DNA of 64,000 bases from Daphnia pulex (GCF_021134715.1 NC_060024.1:3038001-3102000), one strand, 5' to 3'; shown: positions 11,001 through 21,992, numbered from the stretch's first letter. The notes: generated by a model not told the origin, from the letters alone. Made by a program: numbers and translations.

Positions 11001-12030
11001 AAAACATCTATTGTAGCGTAGATTAAATTTTAAAAACAATGAGTTAACATGAAGAAAATTAACGAATGAAGTTGGGGAAGAGGACTGGACAAATTGGAGA
11101 AGTGGGAGGAGCATCTTAGATATTGCTTATCTATTCCGTCTAGTCCAGTATCACCACCAATATTTTAAATTCATTCACAACTCTTACACTATAATCCGTA
11201 AACAAATTTTTATAAAGGCTCTGTATAATTAAATGAATAATCTAGCTACTTTAACTATTATAATTATTTTTTACTGTAATATTCCCTTCCGTTCGGGAGA
11301 TTTTTTATGTTAAAGTTTGGTTTTTTTTCAAATATTGGCAATTTTTTTTTCGGGGGGGGGGGAGCCCAAAATAAAAGGTATTGCTTTTTGGGAAAAGGGA
11401 ACATAAAAAAACTAATTTTCACAAAAGTTTGCCAAAGTTACGCGTTCTTGGCCTTCACCTAAGGCCAAGGGATATGCTGTAGGCCCTCTCATATAGTCTA
11501 GTAGCCAATATTTTGAAGCCCGAGGTGCAGAGAACTCGTATGCTTCGGCTGTCATCCACTCGAGGAAGTGATAAAAAATGGCGACTAGGCTGGGTGGAAA
11601 ATTGGCCAAATGAGCCCTTTACTAGATTGCTAATAACTCGGCGAATCAAATCCGGAAAAAAGATTTCATTTTCGATTTTCATTGAGGGGTGGCCAAACAA
11701 ACTTTTGGGAGAAATAGTTTTTTAAGGTTCACTTTTTCCCAAAAAACGAAAGCAAAGCGGTCCCTCCCCCCCAAAAAAAAATTGACAAAATTTGAAAAAA
11801 CCCAAACTTTAACATAAAAGATCTAAGATATTACCGAGAGTACAGAATGAATCGGGAAACGATGATTCCGCGGCTGAGTGCTCCCCATAAAACTCTTCCA
11901 TCAAATTATAAAGATGAATGTCAGAATTCCAAGAATTGAGAGACCAGAAATGGAAAAAAGCAAAGATGAAAACAATAAAGATCAAACATGGCATTGACTG
12001 TCGATAACGGCGTGAAGCAATGAAGAACAT
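7945..12030 (-). CDS. FkbM-domain (Star-like) type II membrane protein, five exons
   Basis: Five exons, 12030-11835, 10247-10072, 10001-9807, 9191-8961 and 8082-7945, have GT-AG borders and compatible phases (1, 0, 0, 0) and give about 311 aa. Exon 1 encodes a short basic N-terminus (ASRRYRQS) and a hydrophobic segment (about residues 14-30), a likely signal anchor. Exon 3 has the FkbM glycine motif FVECGALDGE, then SNTLYMERYLQWKG and ILIEANRELF. Exon 4 has VEYFSLDVEGSEIKIL, the second FkbM block. Exon 5 ends DGPGYYDIVFIKR then stop. FkbM domains are methyltransferase folds; Drosophila Star, a secretory-pathway protein, carries one. Substrate and activity here are unknown. No stop or frameshift interrupts the model. 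Intron 1 (about 1.6 kb) contains dispersed repeats. The start is the only in-frame ATG before the anchor; an untranslated exon further upstream is possible. Confidence 0.85.
8961..9191 (-). CDS. FkbM gene exon 4 (DVEGSE motif)
   Basis: 77 codons, phase 0 at both ends (AATTTAG|GTGCAA and ATAAAG|GTAAAT). The motifs VQCFPLYSILLAVG and FSLDVEGSEIKIL are characteristic of FkbM methyltransferase-fold proteins. Confidence 0.9.
9807..10001 (-). CDS. FkbM gene exon 3 (VECGALDGE motif)
   Basis: 65 codons, phase 0 at both ends (CTAAAG|TCAGGA and ACTAAA|GTGAGT). It holds the first conserved FkbM block and CLSTEPYPTK. Confidence 0.9.
10072..10247 (-). CDS. FkbM gene exon 2
   Basis: Acceptor GCAATAG|AA completes a GAA codon with the last base of exon 1. 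It encodes QQDHPCVVELIRNFFLHQPA and the typical SGQSKVILTLLNNQ. It ends CAA|GTAGGT in phase 0. Confidence 0.85.
10391..10550. repeat. Dispersed repeat, copy 1 (mate at 61287-61440)
   Basis: Colinear with 61287-61440: a TGGCTGCAAGTTT-like start, CGCCTTTTTACTG, GGCGGATGGTAT, TGTGGTAGATGT, then CTTATTTG and TTTTACCC. It lies in intron 1 of the FkbM gene. Confidence 0.7.
11007..11275. repeat. Dispersed repeat, copy 2 (mate at 5645-5930)
   Basis: Colinear with 5645-5930 at roughly 80-85% identity by eye. It lies in intron 1 of the FkbM gene. The segment 11560-11820 likewise matches about 5200-5470, so the two loci probably share a longer, interrupted element. Confidence 0.75.
11835..12030 (-). 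CDS. FkbM gene exon 1 (signal anchor)
   Basis: Starts at the ATG at 12030 and ends CTCG|GTAATATC in phase 1, giving 65 codons plus one base. The hydrophobic run CLIFIVFIFAFFHFW follows basic residues. A TTTTAG acceptor-like site lies just upstream of the ATG, so a 5' untranslated exon may exist. Confidence 0.75.
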
Positions 12031-12057
12031 TTGAACAAATAGAGACCTAAAATACAA

Positions 12058-12760
12058 GGCATAGAAAATAAAATGTTATGAACGAAGAAATATAACGAGA
12101 ATAAATTAATTTGTAATTAAGAGTGGGGTAGTTGCCAGAAATCGGTACGGGGGGTTGTCTACTCATTGTTTGGGTGTATAAATTTGAAATAAAAACACAC
12201 AGTGGTGGTTTGACACTGAAACACTAAGTAGTTCAGTGGCCCACGCCACTTATTTTTGCAAATCCACTTAAAAAACATGCAAAACACTATTATTATTTTA
12301 ATTGAATGCCTACTCGATTACTATTTTTCAAGAAACAAGTATGACAACTTTCGTCAAGTATAAAATATGCACAAAGGAATACACGCGTAGCTTTACTAAA
12401 ACTATCAGTAGTTTGGGTCTATTTACAAGCCTTTTATTAAAAATCACGTGATATATTGAATAAGTGCCAACATACTACAATTACAAGTACTCGAGGTACT
12501 TGCATGAAAAACCCTATTATTAAAATCCACGCGAAGTACGAAAAAGTGCTGCTGTACTAAACCTAATTCTTTACTCGAGGTACTTGTATTAACTGAAGGC
12601 AAAAATTAAGTATTTACATACTTATATTGCGATTTGGTATTTATAGAGAAAACTTGGATTACATATACATACACACGCTTGATTACTAACACTAACTGTG
12701 AAGAGAAATTAGCCACTAAAATATAGGCTTTAAGTGTCTTTTTGGTAGTACCTATCTCCA
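12058..12760. other. No gene recognised
   Basis: AT-rich sequence upstream of the FkbM gene start; it may hold its promoter, but no clear core element was seen. Between 12480 and 12600 the words CTCGAGGTACTTG and ACTCGAGGTACTTGTA recur, a short local duplication. Confidence 0.4.
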
Positions 12761-13090
12761 CTTGAAAAGTAGCACTTTGAAAGAAAAAAGAATTTCCTTT
12801 TTCACCAGTGCGTTTTTTATAAATATAATTCGAATATTAAATATAAGTCGTTGCAGCACTCAGGAGAAAAATGGGAAATCCCCTGGCTCTGTTTAGTTTA
12901 ACCCCAATTTTTTTCTTAATTTTTTCCTCTAAGATTTTATTAAATAGCTATCAAATAATTCTACCAGAAAATTTTTTAATTTTACCAAATATAAATAAAT
13001 GCCAGAGTATCATTCCCATACTTTTATTTTTTTCTTAATTTTTCTTTTAAAAAATTGGCAGTGAAAAAAAAAGTGTTCCACATAGCCCCA
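12760..13090. repeat. Dispersed repeat fragment (matches 40600-40920)
   Basis: Shares CCAGTGCGTTTTTTATAAAT, AGAAAAATGG, CCCTGGCTCTGTT, TTTAACCC, ATAAATGC, TTTTTTCTTAATT and AAAAAATT with 40600-40920 in the same order. The open frame at 13024-13296 on the minus strand runs through it and is not taken as a gene. Confidence 0.65.
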
Positions 13091-13299
13091 GGCCTCCTTG
13101 CATACAGATAATTGATACATGCTTCCGCAGGAATAAAACAGCTAGAAATGCACACCATCACTCTGGCAGAACCAACCGGTAACGTTTTATACCAGAAAAC
13201 TGTGGAAATTTTTAACAGTGTATAGGCCTTTATTCGTTCTCTTTCGAGAGAAGAAATTTCAACTAAATCACCCAAAGCTTGGGAAAACGTGCACATAAA

Positions 13300-14150
13300 A
13301 TATTCCGCACAAAATTGTAGATGAACATTAGTAAAACGCCAGATCTAACAATAAGAATGGACACCGAACATCAACATATTTAGATGTTGAGCTACGATGT
13401 GCTAATCCGAATCACTAACTAACGAGACAACTATAAACTTCAAATAATCCGTATTCTTTGGATTCCCATCTTTATTAAGACAGTAGTTTATTTAATTGGA
13501 GTTTTATTTAAATTATGTGACTCGATTAAATTCACATCTACTGTACGCCTACGAATGATCACGTTCAATGAGAACGTGATGCATCTCTGTTCCCACTGTT
13601 GGAACCTGAAGTTTCAAAAAAATCTCGTAACCAGGATAAGTTAGGGGAGAGCGGGGCTATTCTGAACAAAATCGTAAAAACCTTGTTAGAGTTAAAATAT
13701 CTTTTGATTCTCGAAAATAAACTTAATTATCTAAGTACCATTTTGTAGCCCTTTCTTTCTTCTAAAGCTAAGTTTAAAGCTACAATTTCAAAATTTGTTG
13801 ATGACTAGTAGTTTCCTTTGTAGACATTTTTAGCGAAACCGCATTTTGTACAAAATAACCCCTTCACCTTGGGGCTAAACTGTACAGCTTAAAAGATCAT
13901 TTATTTCAAGTTTTTTAGCCATTTTTTTGGATACATAAATGCACCAATCGAATCAAACTAGCATTTTCTATCTAAATTTATCAATATGTTTCATGGATAT
14001 GAAAATAAATGAATGGAATTAATAAAATAAGAAAAAATTGAAGAAAACAAGTGAATTGAGGGAATTTCAAGGCGGATATTATTGTAGCAGACGGCTTTGT
14101 TTACCAGTCATACCGTTTTTCCTGTCCCCACAAAAGACTATTTAGAATCC
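13300..14150. other. No gene recognised
   Basis: Includes a GGGGAGAGCGGGGCTATTCT sequence near 13650, like the head of the repeats at 40110 and 61993. Nothing coding is supported. Confidence 0.4.
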
Positions 14151-14159
14151 TTTAAATTA

Positions 14160-14700
14160 ATCAAAAAAGGAAAAAAGTAAAAAGAATATGTGGTGCGACC
14201 AGAACAAAAAAAATCCATTTACTTAATTAGTTCTCCTGTAATTTATGAAAAACTGCTAAAATAATTGCTTAACGACAAGTGAAATCTGGCGGTTGCGACT
14301 AGAACTTTTTCACCTTAGGCTAAATTTCACTTTCCATTATAGCCTTAGGTTCCCTCGTTTTTGGTTACCTTTACTTTTTTTTTTACTTTTTGGTCTTAAA
14401 AATTAGACAAAAAATATGCGGTACGACCAGAACAAAAATAATTTAATTTACTTACTCCCGATAATAATGAAAAACTGCTAATTGATAATTGCTAAACGAC
14501 TAGTGTCATCTGGCGGTTGCGATTACAATTTTTTTCACTTCAGGTCTAAATTCCACTTTCCACAATAGCTTCCCCCGTTTTGGGTTTTTTGCAGAGTCCT
14601 GCCATGTCCATGCGTGAAAACCTCTGTCGAGCAAATTTACCGCCGGAGGTTAAGCGTGAAAACCCTTTATCCTGCAAATATATCTCCGGAGGCCATTGCG
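14160..14700. repeat. Composite repeat, copy 1 (mate at 60018-60563)
   Basis: Two tandem copies of a unit of about 200 bp (markers TGCGGTRCGACCAGAACAAA, then GAAAAACTGCTAA, TCTGGCGGTTGCGA and TTCCACTTTCCA) are followed by about two copies of the 42-43 bp minisatellite (CAAATTTACCGCCGGAGG). The same architecture recurs at 60018-60563. Confidence 0.8.
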
Positions 14701-14772
14701 CTGGGGGGCGAAGATGGATGGTTCAAGTCCATCTCCACCAATATTATTTATTGTGAACAGCGGCGTATTTGT

Positions 14773-14951
14773 GTTATTCCAACCAAAATGTAGTAGAAAA
14801 ACTGTCTGCTTCTCGAACAAAGGATTTTACCTACGTTAAGTGTCAAGCGCAATAAAAATTTTCGTTCTGCTATCGGCCGCAGTGGTGCGCATCGGCGTAA
14901 ACTGCGCACGAGACTTTTTGGCATGTCTACTACTTTTTGGTTGGAATAACA
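14773..14951. mobile_element. Small TIR element (MITE-like, 179 bp)
   Basis: GTTATTCCAACCAAAATGTA followed by GTAGA (14773-14797) is the inverted repeat of 14927-14951 with one mismatch. It has no coding capacity. No convincing target duplication could be defined, so superfamily is unknown. Confidence 0.65.
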
Positions 14952-14964
14952 TCTAATCGTGGCT

Positions 14965-15045
14965 AAAGAGCGGAGCACGTGCTGCATAGGTAACGTTGCC
15001 AAGCTAGATTGTATTGTTTTACCCCAAACACTGTAGGCTCAAGTC
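14965..15045. repeat. Repeat shared with 28125-28200 and 28470-28545
   Basis: TGCATAGGTAACGTTGCCAA, then GCTAGATTGTATTG and TTTTACCCCAAACACTGTAG, are repeated almost exactly at 28133-28190 and more loosely at 28475-28540. The copies flank the minisatellite on both sides of the non-LTR insertion. Confidence 0.75.
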
Positions 15046-15364
15046 AGTATGTGTGTATGTGTAGTCAACGTTTGGTACCGATGAAATATCGTGATAACAA
15101 ATTTTTACGAAAAAACACGACAATGACGCACAACAATAAATTTAATTTGATTGTGGTTCATTATTGTAGATAAGAGATAGTATATTGATTATAGAGCTGG
15201 TCTGGTAAAAAAGGATCTTGGTTCAAATCCTATTAAAAAGAATTTTTTCAGGATAAAATATTGTTTTGACGATGTTTTTGTTAACCATGACTCAGACAAG
15301 TAAAAATTTCGCGAAAAATTTTTTTTTCACAAAATTGAAGAGAAAAATCGGAGAATTTACAGTA

Positions 15365-15658
15365 AAAAATTACCGCAGGTGAACTTGCGTGAAAATCTCT
15401 GCACTAAAAATTTATCACAGAAGGCAATGCCTGAATATCCTATGTCATGCAAATTTACCGCCGGAGGCAATGCGTGAATTTCCTCTATCCTGCAAATATA
15501 CCGCCGGCTGAAATGTGACACAACCTCTATCCTGCAAATTTACAGCCGGATGCCATGTCTGAAAATCTCTCAACTACAAATTTACCGCCGGAGGTAAAGC
15601 GTGAATATTCTCTATCCTACAAATTTTTCGCCGGAAATGCGTGAATATCCTCTATCAT
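15365..15658. repeat. 42-43 bp minisatellite, left part
   Basis: About seven imperfect units with core CAAATTTACCGCCGGAGGCA, then ATGCGTGAATATCCTCTATC. The array was split by the non-LTR insertion and continues at 27703. Units abut without unique spacers, so this is not a CRISPR array. Confidence 0.85.
15647..15658. repeat. Left target-site duplication of the non-LTR element
   Basis: ATCCTCTATCAT is repeated exactly at 27703-27714, directly after the element's poly-A tail. It fixes both ends of the insertion. Confidence 0.85.
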
Positions 15659-16183
15659 TTTCAAGTTTTTTTAAAAGCAGGAAGTGAGTGGTATAGATTC
15701 CACCCCGTCCGGTCTGGTTGTAAGCAACAAACGAAAAAGGCTTGGTCCCCTCGGGTTTTTTGCTCATAGAGCATATATCTCTGGTGATCTCTCTTGTCCT
15801 CCCTGAGCGAGTAGCACGACCGGTGCCAAATCCGTCCTCGTGTCGTGGGCTTCTGCGGAAGTGCCGTAAACCTTTTGGTGGAGACCTTGGGGGGTTTTGG
15901 ACGCTGGTCAATCTGCTCATGCTCTGTGTGGGGGGGGGACTGGGGGTAGTCATAGCCTCCTTCTGACGCCTTGTCCGTCCTTGCATTCCTCCCAGTGTCA
16001 AAGAGGATCTCCTGCATTTCTTCCTTCATTTCTCTTATTGGTTGTGTGTACTTCGTCTACTACTGTCAAACAGTCACGTAGTTTTAGCCCCTGGAACCCC
16101 CCTCACCTGCTCTTCTCTTCTGTTAGGCTGGTTATATTTGTTGTTTTTTCTCTTCCTGGCTTACTAGTAAGCCAAAGGCAGAG

Positions 16184-17643
16184 ATGCCGGATAGCTCAGA
16201 CGGTGACTCCGTCAGCAATCTGAGCCAGTCGATCAGCCAGTCAATCAATTGTCACAGTGAGGAGTTCAAGCTCATGTTTGTCCCCCCAAACAAAAAGTTC
16301 AAGTATTGCCCAAACTGTAGAGATAGAGCAAAAGTAACTCCCAAGTCAGGTGGCGTCAAACGTGCTGCCATTATTTCCCCTCTGTCTGATTCAAATCACC
16401 CGAAACATTCTAAGGGAGAAGATTTTGCGTTTGCTTTCAACGGGACGTTCGGTCTTGACGTAGAGGACTTCATGGTCATGGAGAGAGACGGTCAAATTTA
16501 GGTGTTTAGAACTCTCATCAGCAATCTCCGTGAAAATGATTCCAAAGTTGATGAGAGTATGTCCCAGCTTAGAGAAAAAGATTAGTGACTTAGAGAGCGA
16601 GCTGTCCATTGCCAGGAACTCTCAACCAATGTTATCTGATATGAAAAAAAGAACTCGTGCTTGTCAAACTTGCTCTCGACGATAAAGACATTAAGCTTTT
16701 TGAACTCACTGATGGTGCATCAAGCCGAGTCCCAAGTCACGTCCCATTGCCCTCTGCTCAGTTAACTAACGTCAATCAGTCCTCGTCAATTGTGTCTTGC
16801 CCGTTGACTGCGCCTCCGATTAGAAAACCGCCTGCTATCATACCGGTAAAACCATTTTTGATCGCCAGAGTCAGGAATACGATCTCCGTTAAATCGACCA
16901 CGGAAAGTTCTGTGGATGGCTTGCTCGGTCTAGAGGAGGATAAAGGGGGACGAGTCGTACAACAGTTGATCCGACACAGCGGAAATTCAGTAAAGTAAAT
17001 CTTTAGGGACGAAGCTAACCCCGACAAAGCCCGAGATCTCCTGGACTGTCCGGCAGCAGATAATGTTTTTCAGAATGTACATGCCCTGGTGAAATGCTAC
17101 CCGGCCATTCTCAGGCTGAACGGTGTGTCCGGGCTTAGTATGATTAGAGAAGATGGATCAATCGACAGCGCCGAGTTATTTAATGCTAGAACCAAGCAAC
17201 GTTGCAATCTCATAAACAAGCTAAATTCCGAAAATCCATTACTGAAAGGTAGAATTGCTAGTGTCAGAATCCTTATCAATCGCGCCGACTTCTCGTTAGT
17301 CAGATTAAGCTTTCTCTGCAAAGATACCCGCGATCATTATCTGGAACAGGGACGCTTAAAATTAGACAATATGTCACATGCCGTCATTGAAGTAGACAAC
17401 AATTAAGAGGTCAGATTCTGCAATCGATGCCAAGGCTATGGGCACATAGCCAGGTTTTGTACCAAGCCAGGTGCATGCGGAAAATGCAGCCAAGCGCATG
17501 CCAAGCAGTCTTGCAATGTCTCCCACCCAAGCCTAAAATGCGCTTCTTGTTCCCTGAATCATGCTGATGGCTCGTATGGTTGCTCAGCCCATCTCAAAGC
17601 AGTTGCGAATATTGTTAAATACAACTCCACTGCCCAACCATGA
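16184..17643 (+). pseudogene. Non-LTR ORF1 (gag-like, zinc-knuckle protein)
   Basis: Begins MPDSSDGDSVSNLSQSIS and ends in TAQP then TGA. A central region (about 17089-17403: KCYPAILRLNGVSGLSMIRE, then RCNLINKLNSENP) resembles the RNA-binding fold region of arthropod non-LTR ORF1 proteins. The C-terminus has three zinc knuckles: CNRCQGYGHIARFC, CGKCSQAHAKQSC and CASCSLNHADGSYGC (about 17418-17590). ORF1 proteins package the element RNA. At least three in-frame stops (about 16499, 16997, 17404) and a shift near 16600 break it. Its stop overlaps the ORF2 start as ATGA. Confidence 0.8.
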
Positions 17644-20372
17644 ACCACACCCTTTCCTCTCCTGTCACACCTTCACCACGTAGCTCCGCTAACCTAATCT
17701 GTTTTCAGATCAACCTCAAGCACTCTCGTTGCGCTGCGTTTAATGTCTCGCAATTGATACTGGATCTTGATATTGAAGTGATTTTAATTCAAGAGCCGTA
17801 TTCAGCTATGTCCCCCCTGTCTTTTTCGTTTGAGCCTAAATTCGTTCCTCTTGGCTACTCTTCTTTACACAGTATCTCTTCCGAGCATGCTTTCGGTGCC
17901 CTGATTATTGCCAAAAGTTCTCTTAACGTTTCGCTCTGCAATTTTGGTCTATCAAATAACTGTTGTGGCGTCAAGCTGTCCAACGATCTTTTCTTCTTCT
18001 CTATTTACTGCAGACCGTCTCTGGTATCGATTACTTTACACCTCGAGTCAATTTTGAAATCTTTTCCGCCTGCCGCAAAAAAACACGCCATTTTCGGCAT
18101 TGATTGCAACGCCAAAAGTCAGGCCTGGAATAGCGTTCGCTCTGACCACATCGGCGTTGACTTAGAGCTCTGTTTCCTAAATAACGCTCTCTCTGTTTCA
18201 AATGTGAATCTTAACCTTCTTTCGCACAAGCCGTCTAACACGTCCTTTGTTGACGTCACTCTGGCTGTGGACTCCGTCTCCCTCAATTGTTGGCAATACC
18301 CGGCCTATCCGTCTCTTTCTGACCACCCTTTTATCTCTTTCCGTGTGCCCTTTGGTTGTCGTGTTGCCCCGCCTGCACGCACTGAGGTCCGTCTTCCGTC
18401 TCTTCCCAACTGCAACATGACGCTTTTTCTCTAAAACCTTGAAGCCTCCCTCGGTACCATGGTCATCCCCAGTACTATACAGACGTTTACCTCTCCTCAT
18501 GATATCGAAGCATTCATTGCAAATTTGACTGACTCTATCAAGTCGGCTGCTCTGAAAAGTAAACTCCCATTTCATTCCTCCCCTGCTAGGATGCTAGGAG
18601 CCCCTGCTAGGATGCCCTGGTGGTCCGAAAATATGTGGTCTCTGCGTAAAAAGCTGAGAGACGCCTACAAACTCAGTCGTGAATCTCCCTCTCAAGGGAA
18701 TAGAGACGCGTACAGTCACCTAAAAGCCGAGTACCAAAGGACCCTCAGAGCAGGAAAAAAAGAAAGCTGGAAATTCTTCTGGTCCAATAACCTAAACGGA
18801 GATATTTTTGGAGAGTTAAAAAGTTGACATTATCCACCCCAGTAAACAATCATCCTTCAGAACTACTAATTGATGAAGTTTCCATTACCGACCCAAATGA
18901 CATCCTTTCTGCCTTCAGCTCGCACTTCTTCCCGACTAACCCTCCAGATGACTCATTTCAAAAATCCGCTCTGCTCTCCTCAACTACCTTCTGCGAAGCA
19001 CCTCTCTCTTCTATGGAATATCTCGTCCTCCCTCCCAAAGTTAAGCAGGCCTTCGATAGTGTGCGTCTCTCTAAGTCCGCCGGCTCGGATGGAATCTCGT
19101 CCATCTGGCTAAGCCATTCCTTCGATTTAATCAAATCCTATTTAGCGGCCCTCTTCTCGGTTTGCCTTAACCTCGGTTACTTTCCTAAATGCTGGAAAAC
19201 CGCCTCTATCGTCATCCTTAAAAAAACAAAAAACCGAACTACCTTCATCCAAACTGTTTCAGGCCAATCAGTATAATCAACAGCCTCTCTAAACTGTTTG
19301 AGAAAATCATTCTTGCTAAACTCAAGGCTTTGGCTGCTACGCACTCTTGGTTCAGCCCCAGTCAGCATGGTTTCAGGGCAGGTCTATCCACAAAAACGGC
19401 CTCCCTCTCTCTTATTTAGTTAATCGAAGGCGACAAAAAAAGAAGATGGTCGTTTGTTGTGCTTTTTTAGACATTAAGTCAGCCTTTGACGTGGCCTGTT
19501 ACCCAGCCATTCTGAACAGCCTAATTTAAAAAGGCTGCCCCCAGTTCTTAGTAAAAATTCTGGGTGACTTCCTCAGCTCTCGCTCAAGCATTTTGGAAAA
19601 CGTTTCAACCTCCTTCACTGACAACACTGAGCTCGGTTGTCCACAAGGCAGTGTCCTCTCGCCGTTTCTTTGGAAAATTCTTATAGAAGAACTGCTAAGC
19701 CTTAGTTTCCCTATTCTCTCCTTTATTTTGGCGTATGCCGATGAAATTATTCTCTGTGCTATGGACAAAGACTTCGAAACTGCTCTTGCCAACCTTCAAG
19801 CAATAAGAGATTCCGCTGTAGCATGGGGTCTTTCGGTCAAACTAACTTTCAGCGGCTTAAAATCCGTCTTCATGGTCTTCTCCTCTAAACGATCCCTGCC
19901 GTCATTGCCCTTGAAGGTTGACAACGTATGTGTTGCTCGTTCCCATTTTTGCCTGTACCTTGGTCTAACCATCGATGACAAACTCAGCTGGAACACCCAC
20001 ATATCTAACAAATGTGCTGCGGTAAAAAAACTTTTGTTCCTCATTTAAAAATGCTGTTGGCTGTCTTGGGGCCTTTCGCGCAATGCAATTTCTCTTCTAT
20101 ATAAAACAACCACAATTCCCACTATACTTTACAACTGTTCTGTTTGGGCTTCGGTCATCCGCAGGAAGCGAGTAATTGCAGCCCTGAAATCCGACCAACG
20201 CCTTTTTGCGCTGACCATTGGCCGACTGTTCAAGTCCACGTCTACTGACGCGGCTTTCATTCTCGCCAACATCCTCCCTCTGCACCTCAAAATCATCGAA
20301 ACGGTTCTAAAGAGATCCATCTCTACCCTAGCTGCTCTTCTGCCACCCTCGTCGTTACAAGTTGCTGGCGGT
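17640..20372 (+). pseudogene. Non-LTR ORF2: endonuclease and reverse transcriptase (5' part)
   Basis: The AP-type endonuclease occupies about 17640-18430 (CFQINLKHSRCAA, EVILIQEPY, IFGIDCNAKSQAW, then FVDVTLA and the final SLSDHPFISF). RT follows at about 18820-19950 (SAGSDGISSIWL, CFLDIKSAFDVA-like and LGCPQGSVLSPFLW). The active-site box reads YADE, not YADD, so a catalytic aspartate is changed. Stops near 18433, 18827, 19276, 19529 and 20048 break the frame. The sequence reaches the copia-2 insertion at 20378 and resumes at 26700. Confidence 0.85.
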
Positions 20373-20377
20373 ATCTC
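20373..20377. repeat. Left target-site duplication of copia-2
   Basis: ATCTC precedes the LTR here and follows the other LTR at 26700-26704. With copia-2 removed, the non-LTR ORF2 reading frame is continuous across one copy of it. Confidence 0.85.
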
Positions 20378-20657
20378 TGTTAAAATAAATAAGATACAAT
20401 ATACTTGGGTATATTGTTGATGACACCAGTGATACAAAAGTCACATTTGAGACACACACGAAACACAGAGCACATACACCGTTACCTCACTCCACGAGAA
20501 CATAGACAAGAAGGAGGAAAAAGGAAGCCCCCCCCCCTTTTCTAAGATGTCTCCCTCCCACGTTGCCAGACTTAAAGTAAAGCCTGGTGTCGTCACTTGT
20601 TCTAAAGAAGGGGAAGGGGGTAAAGCGGGTTTGCCAAATGGACGGCCGTTTCTTATA
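20378..20657 (-). repeat. Copia-2 3' LTR
   Basis: 280 bp from TGTTAAAATAAATAAGATAC (plus-strand view) to CGTTTCTTATA, matching 26425-26699 apart from scattered substitutions and a longer C run near 20530. The open frames seen across it are not genes. Confidence 0.9.
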
Positions 20658-20669
20658 CCCTCTCTCAAA
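20658..20669 (-). other. Copia-2 polypurine tract
   Basis: Minus-strand TTTGAGAGAGGG directly before the LTR, the same design as TTTGAGGGAGAG in copia-1. Confidence 0.7.
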
Positions 20670-20680
20670 CCCGCACCTCC

Positions 20681-21992
20681 TCAATTCTTCTCGTATGGTC
20701 CTACCCCGATGCGTTCACGTAACTCTTGGAATCTTGGTGCTGGTAAAGCCTTCGTGAAGATGTCGGCCAATTGGTCTTTGGAGCTAACGTATTCGACGGC
20801 GATCTTGTTGTTTTCTTGCAGCTGTCTCACAAGTGATATCTCATGTCGATGTGTTTTGATCGCCTCGGATGGACCGGATTTTTGACCAGACAAATAGCGC
20901 TTTGATTGTCGCAATACATCTTAACGGGATTTGGTGGTACCTCGTTGCCTGAAGACTTTTCTTTTGGGACCGGAGATGAGTTTAGCCCGTCAGCCAGCGC
21001 GTTGAGCCATAGAGCTGTCTTCGCTCCATCGGATAAGGACACATATTCCGACTCGTTAGTTGAGATAGATACACATTCTTGTCTCCTGCACGACCATGCG
21101 ACTGGCCCTCCCTCGTAGAAAGCGATGCACCCTGAGATGGATTTTCGGTCGTCTACATCGCTGGCGTAGTCGGCGTCGGTGTAGACTACGGCTCCTTCAT
21201 CCTTCCGTCCACCCAGCCATATACCGAAGTCGAGTGTACCTTCAGATAAGCGAATATACGTTTGACCGCGTTCCAGTGCGCTGGCTGTGGGTTTTCGCAA
21301 AATTTTGACACTTGTCCAACGCCGTAGGCAATGTCCGGTCTATTGGTAGATGAGAGATAGAGCAGGAATCCAACTGCCGCACGGTAGGGGATTAAAGACA
21401 TGTCCACTTTCCCCTCGTTTCGTGGCACCATCGAACTTGAAAGGTGGACGCTGGATTCGGCTGGGGTCAGCTTGGGATGGCTGTCCGTCATGCCGAACTG
21501 TTCCAGTGCCTTGAGTATGGAGTGCTGTTGCGAGAGAAATATTTGTTTGTTTTCCCCGTCGTACTCGATGTTCATACCAACGAATCTGGTCGGGGGGAGA
21601 CATCTTACTTCAAACTCGTTACCGATCCAAGTAGCGAAGCGTTGACACTCCTGATCAGAAATGCTAGAAAACCATCCGTCATCTACCCAGATGAAGAGAT
21701 ATGACACGATGCTCTTGTTTACCAGGATGAACACGCACATATCTGCGTCCAGTGCCTTGAAACCATATCTGAGTAGGGCGGCGATGAAGGTCTTGCACCA
21801 AAGACGGGGAGCCTGCTTTATGCCGTAGACTGCTTTCAAAAGCTTACAAACGTGGTCCTCTTTTCCAGACACCACGAATCCTTCGGGTTGGGTCATAAAG
21901 ATTGGTTTGTCAACATCCGCGTTCAGGAACGCTGTGGCCACGTCGAATTGAAATGATTTGTATCCGAGCGATGCGGTGAGTAATAGAACAGA
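20681..21992 (-). pseudogene. Copia-2 reverse transcriptase (C-terminal part) and RNase H
   Basis: RT continues from FDVATAFLNADVDKPIFMTQ with the active-site box WVDDGW. RNase H follows: YTDADYASDVDDRKSISG, ISTNESEYVSLSDGAKTALW and MYCDNQSAICLV, ending LADIFTKALPAPRFQELRER. The in-frame TGA near 21990 separates it from the RT start upstream. One-base losses near 21245 and 20890 shift the frame. These few breaks are the only visible damage in this exon, which runs from 22434. Confidence 0.9.

Noticed and set aside
13024..13296. Minus-strand open frame of 90 codons
   Set aside because: Its 3' half lies in a dispersed repeat (12760-13090) and it has no recognisable motif.
14705..14740. T-arm followed by CCACCA (GATGGTTCAAGTCCATCTCC)
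   Set aside because: The T-stem is perfect, but there is no D-arm or anticodon arm at proper distance; the 5' acceptor partner is missing.
15365..15658. Regularly spaced repeats that could suggest a CRISPR array
   Set aside because: Units of 42-43 bp abut without unique spacers, diverge from each other, and the DNA is eukaryotic. It is a minisatellite.
15612..16029. Two overlapping minus-strand open frames of 122-129 codons
   Set aside because: They are antisense to the GC-rich 5' leader of the plus-strand non-LTR element and show no protein family motif.
20441..20914. Open frames across the copia-2 LTR on both strands
   Set aside because: They are LTR sequence and repeat at 26534-26700. 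Only the minus-strand piece ending at 20681 continues the RNase H domain.
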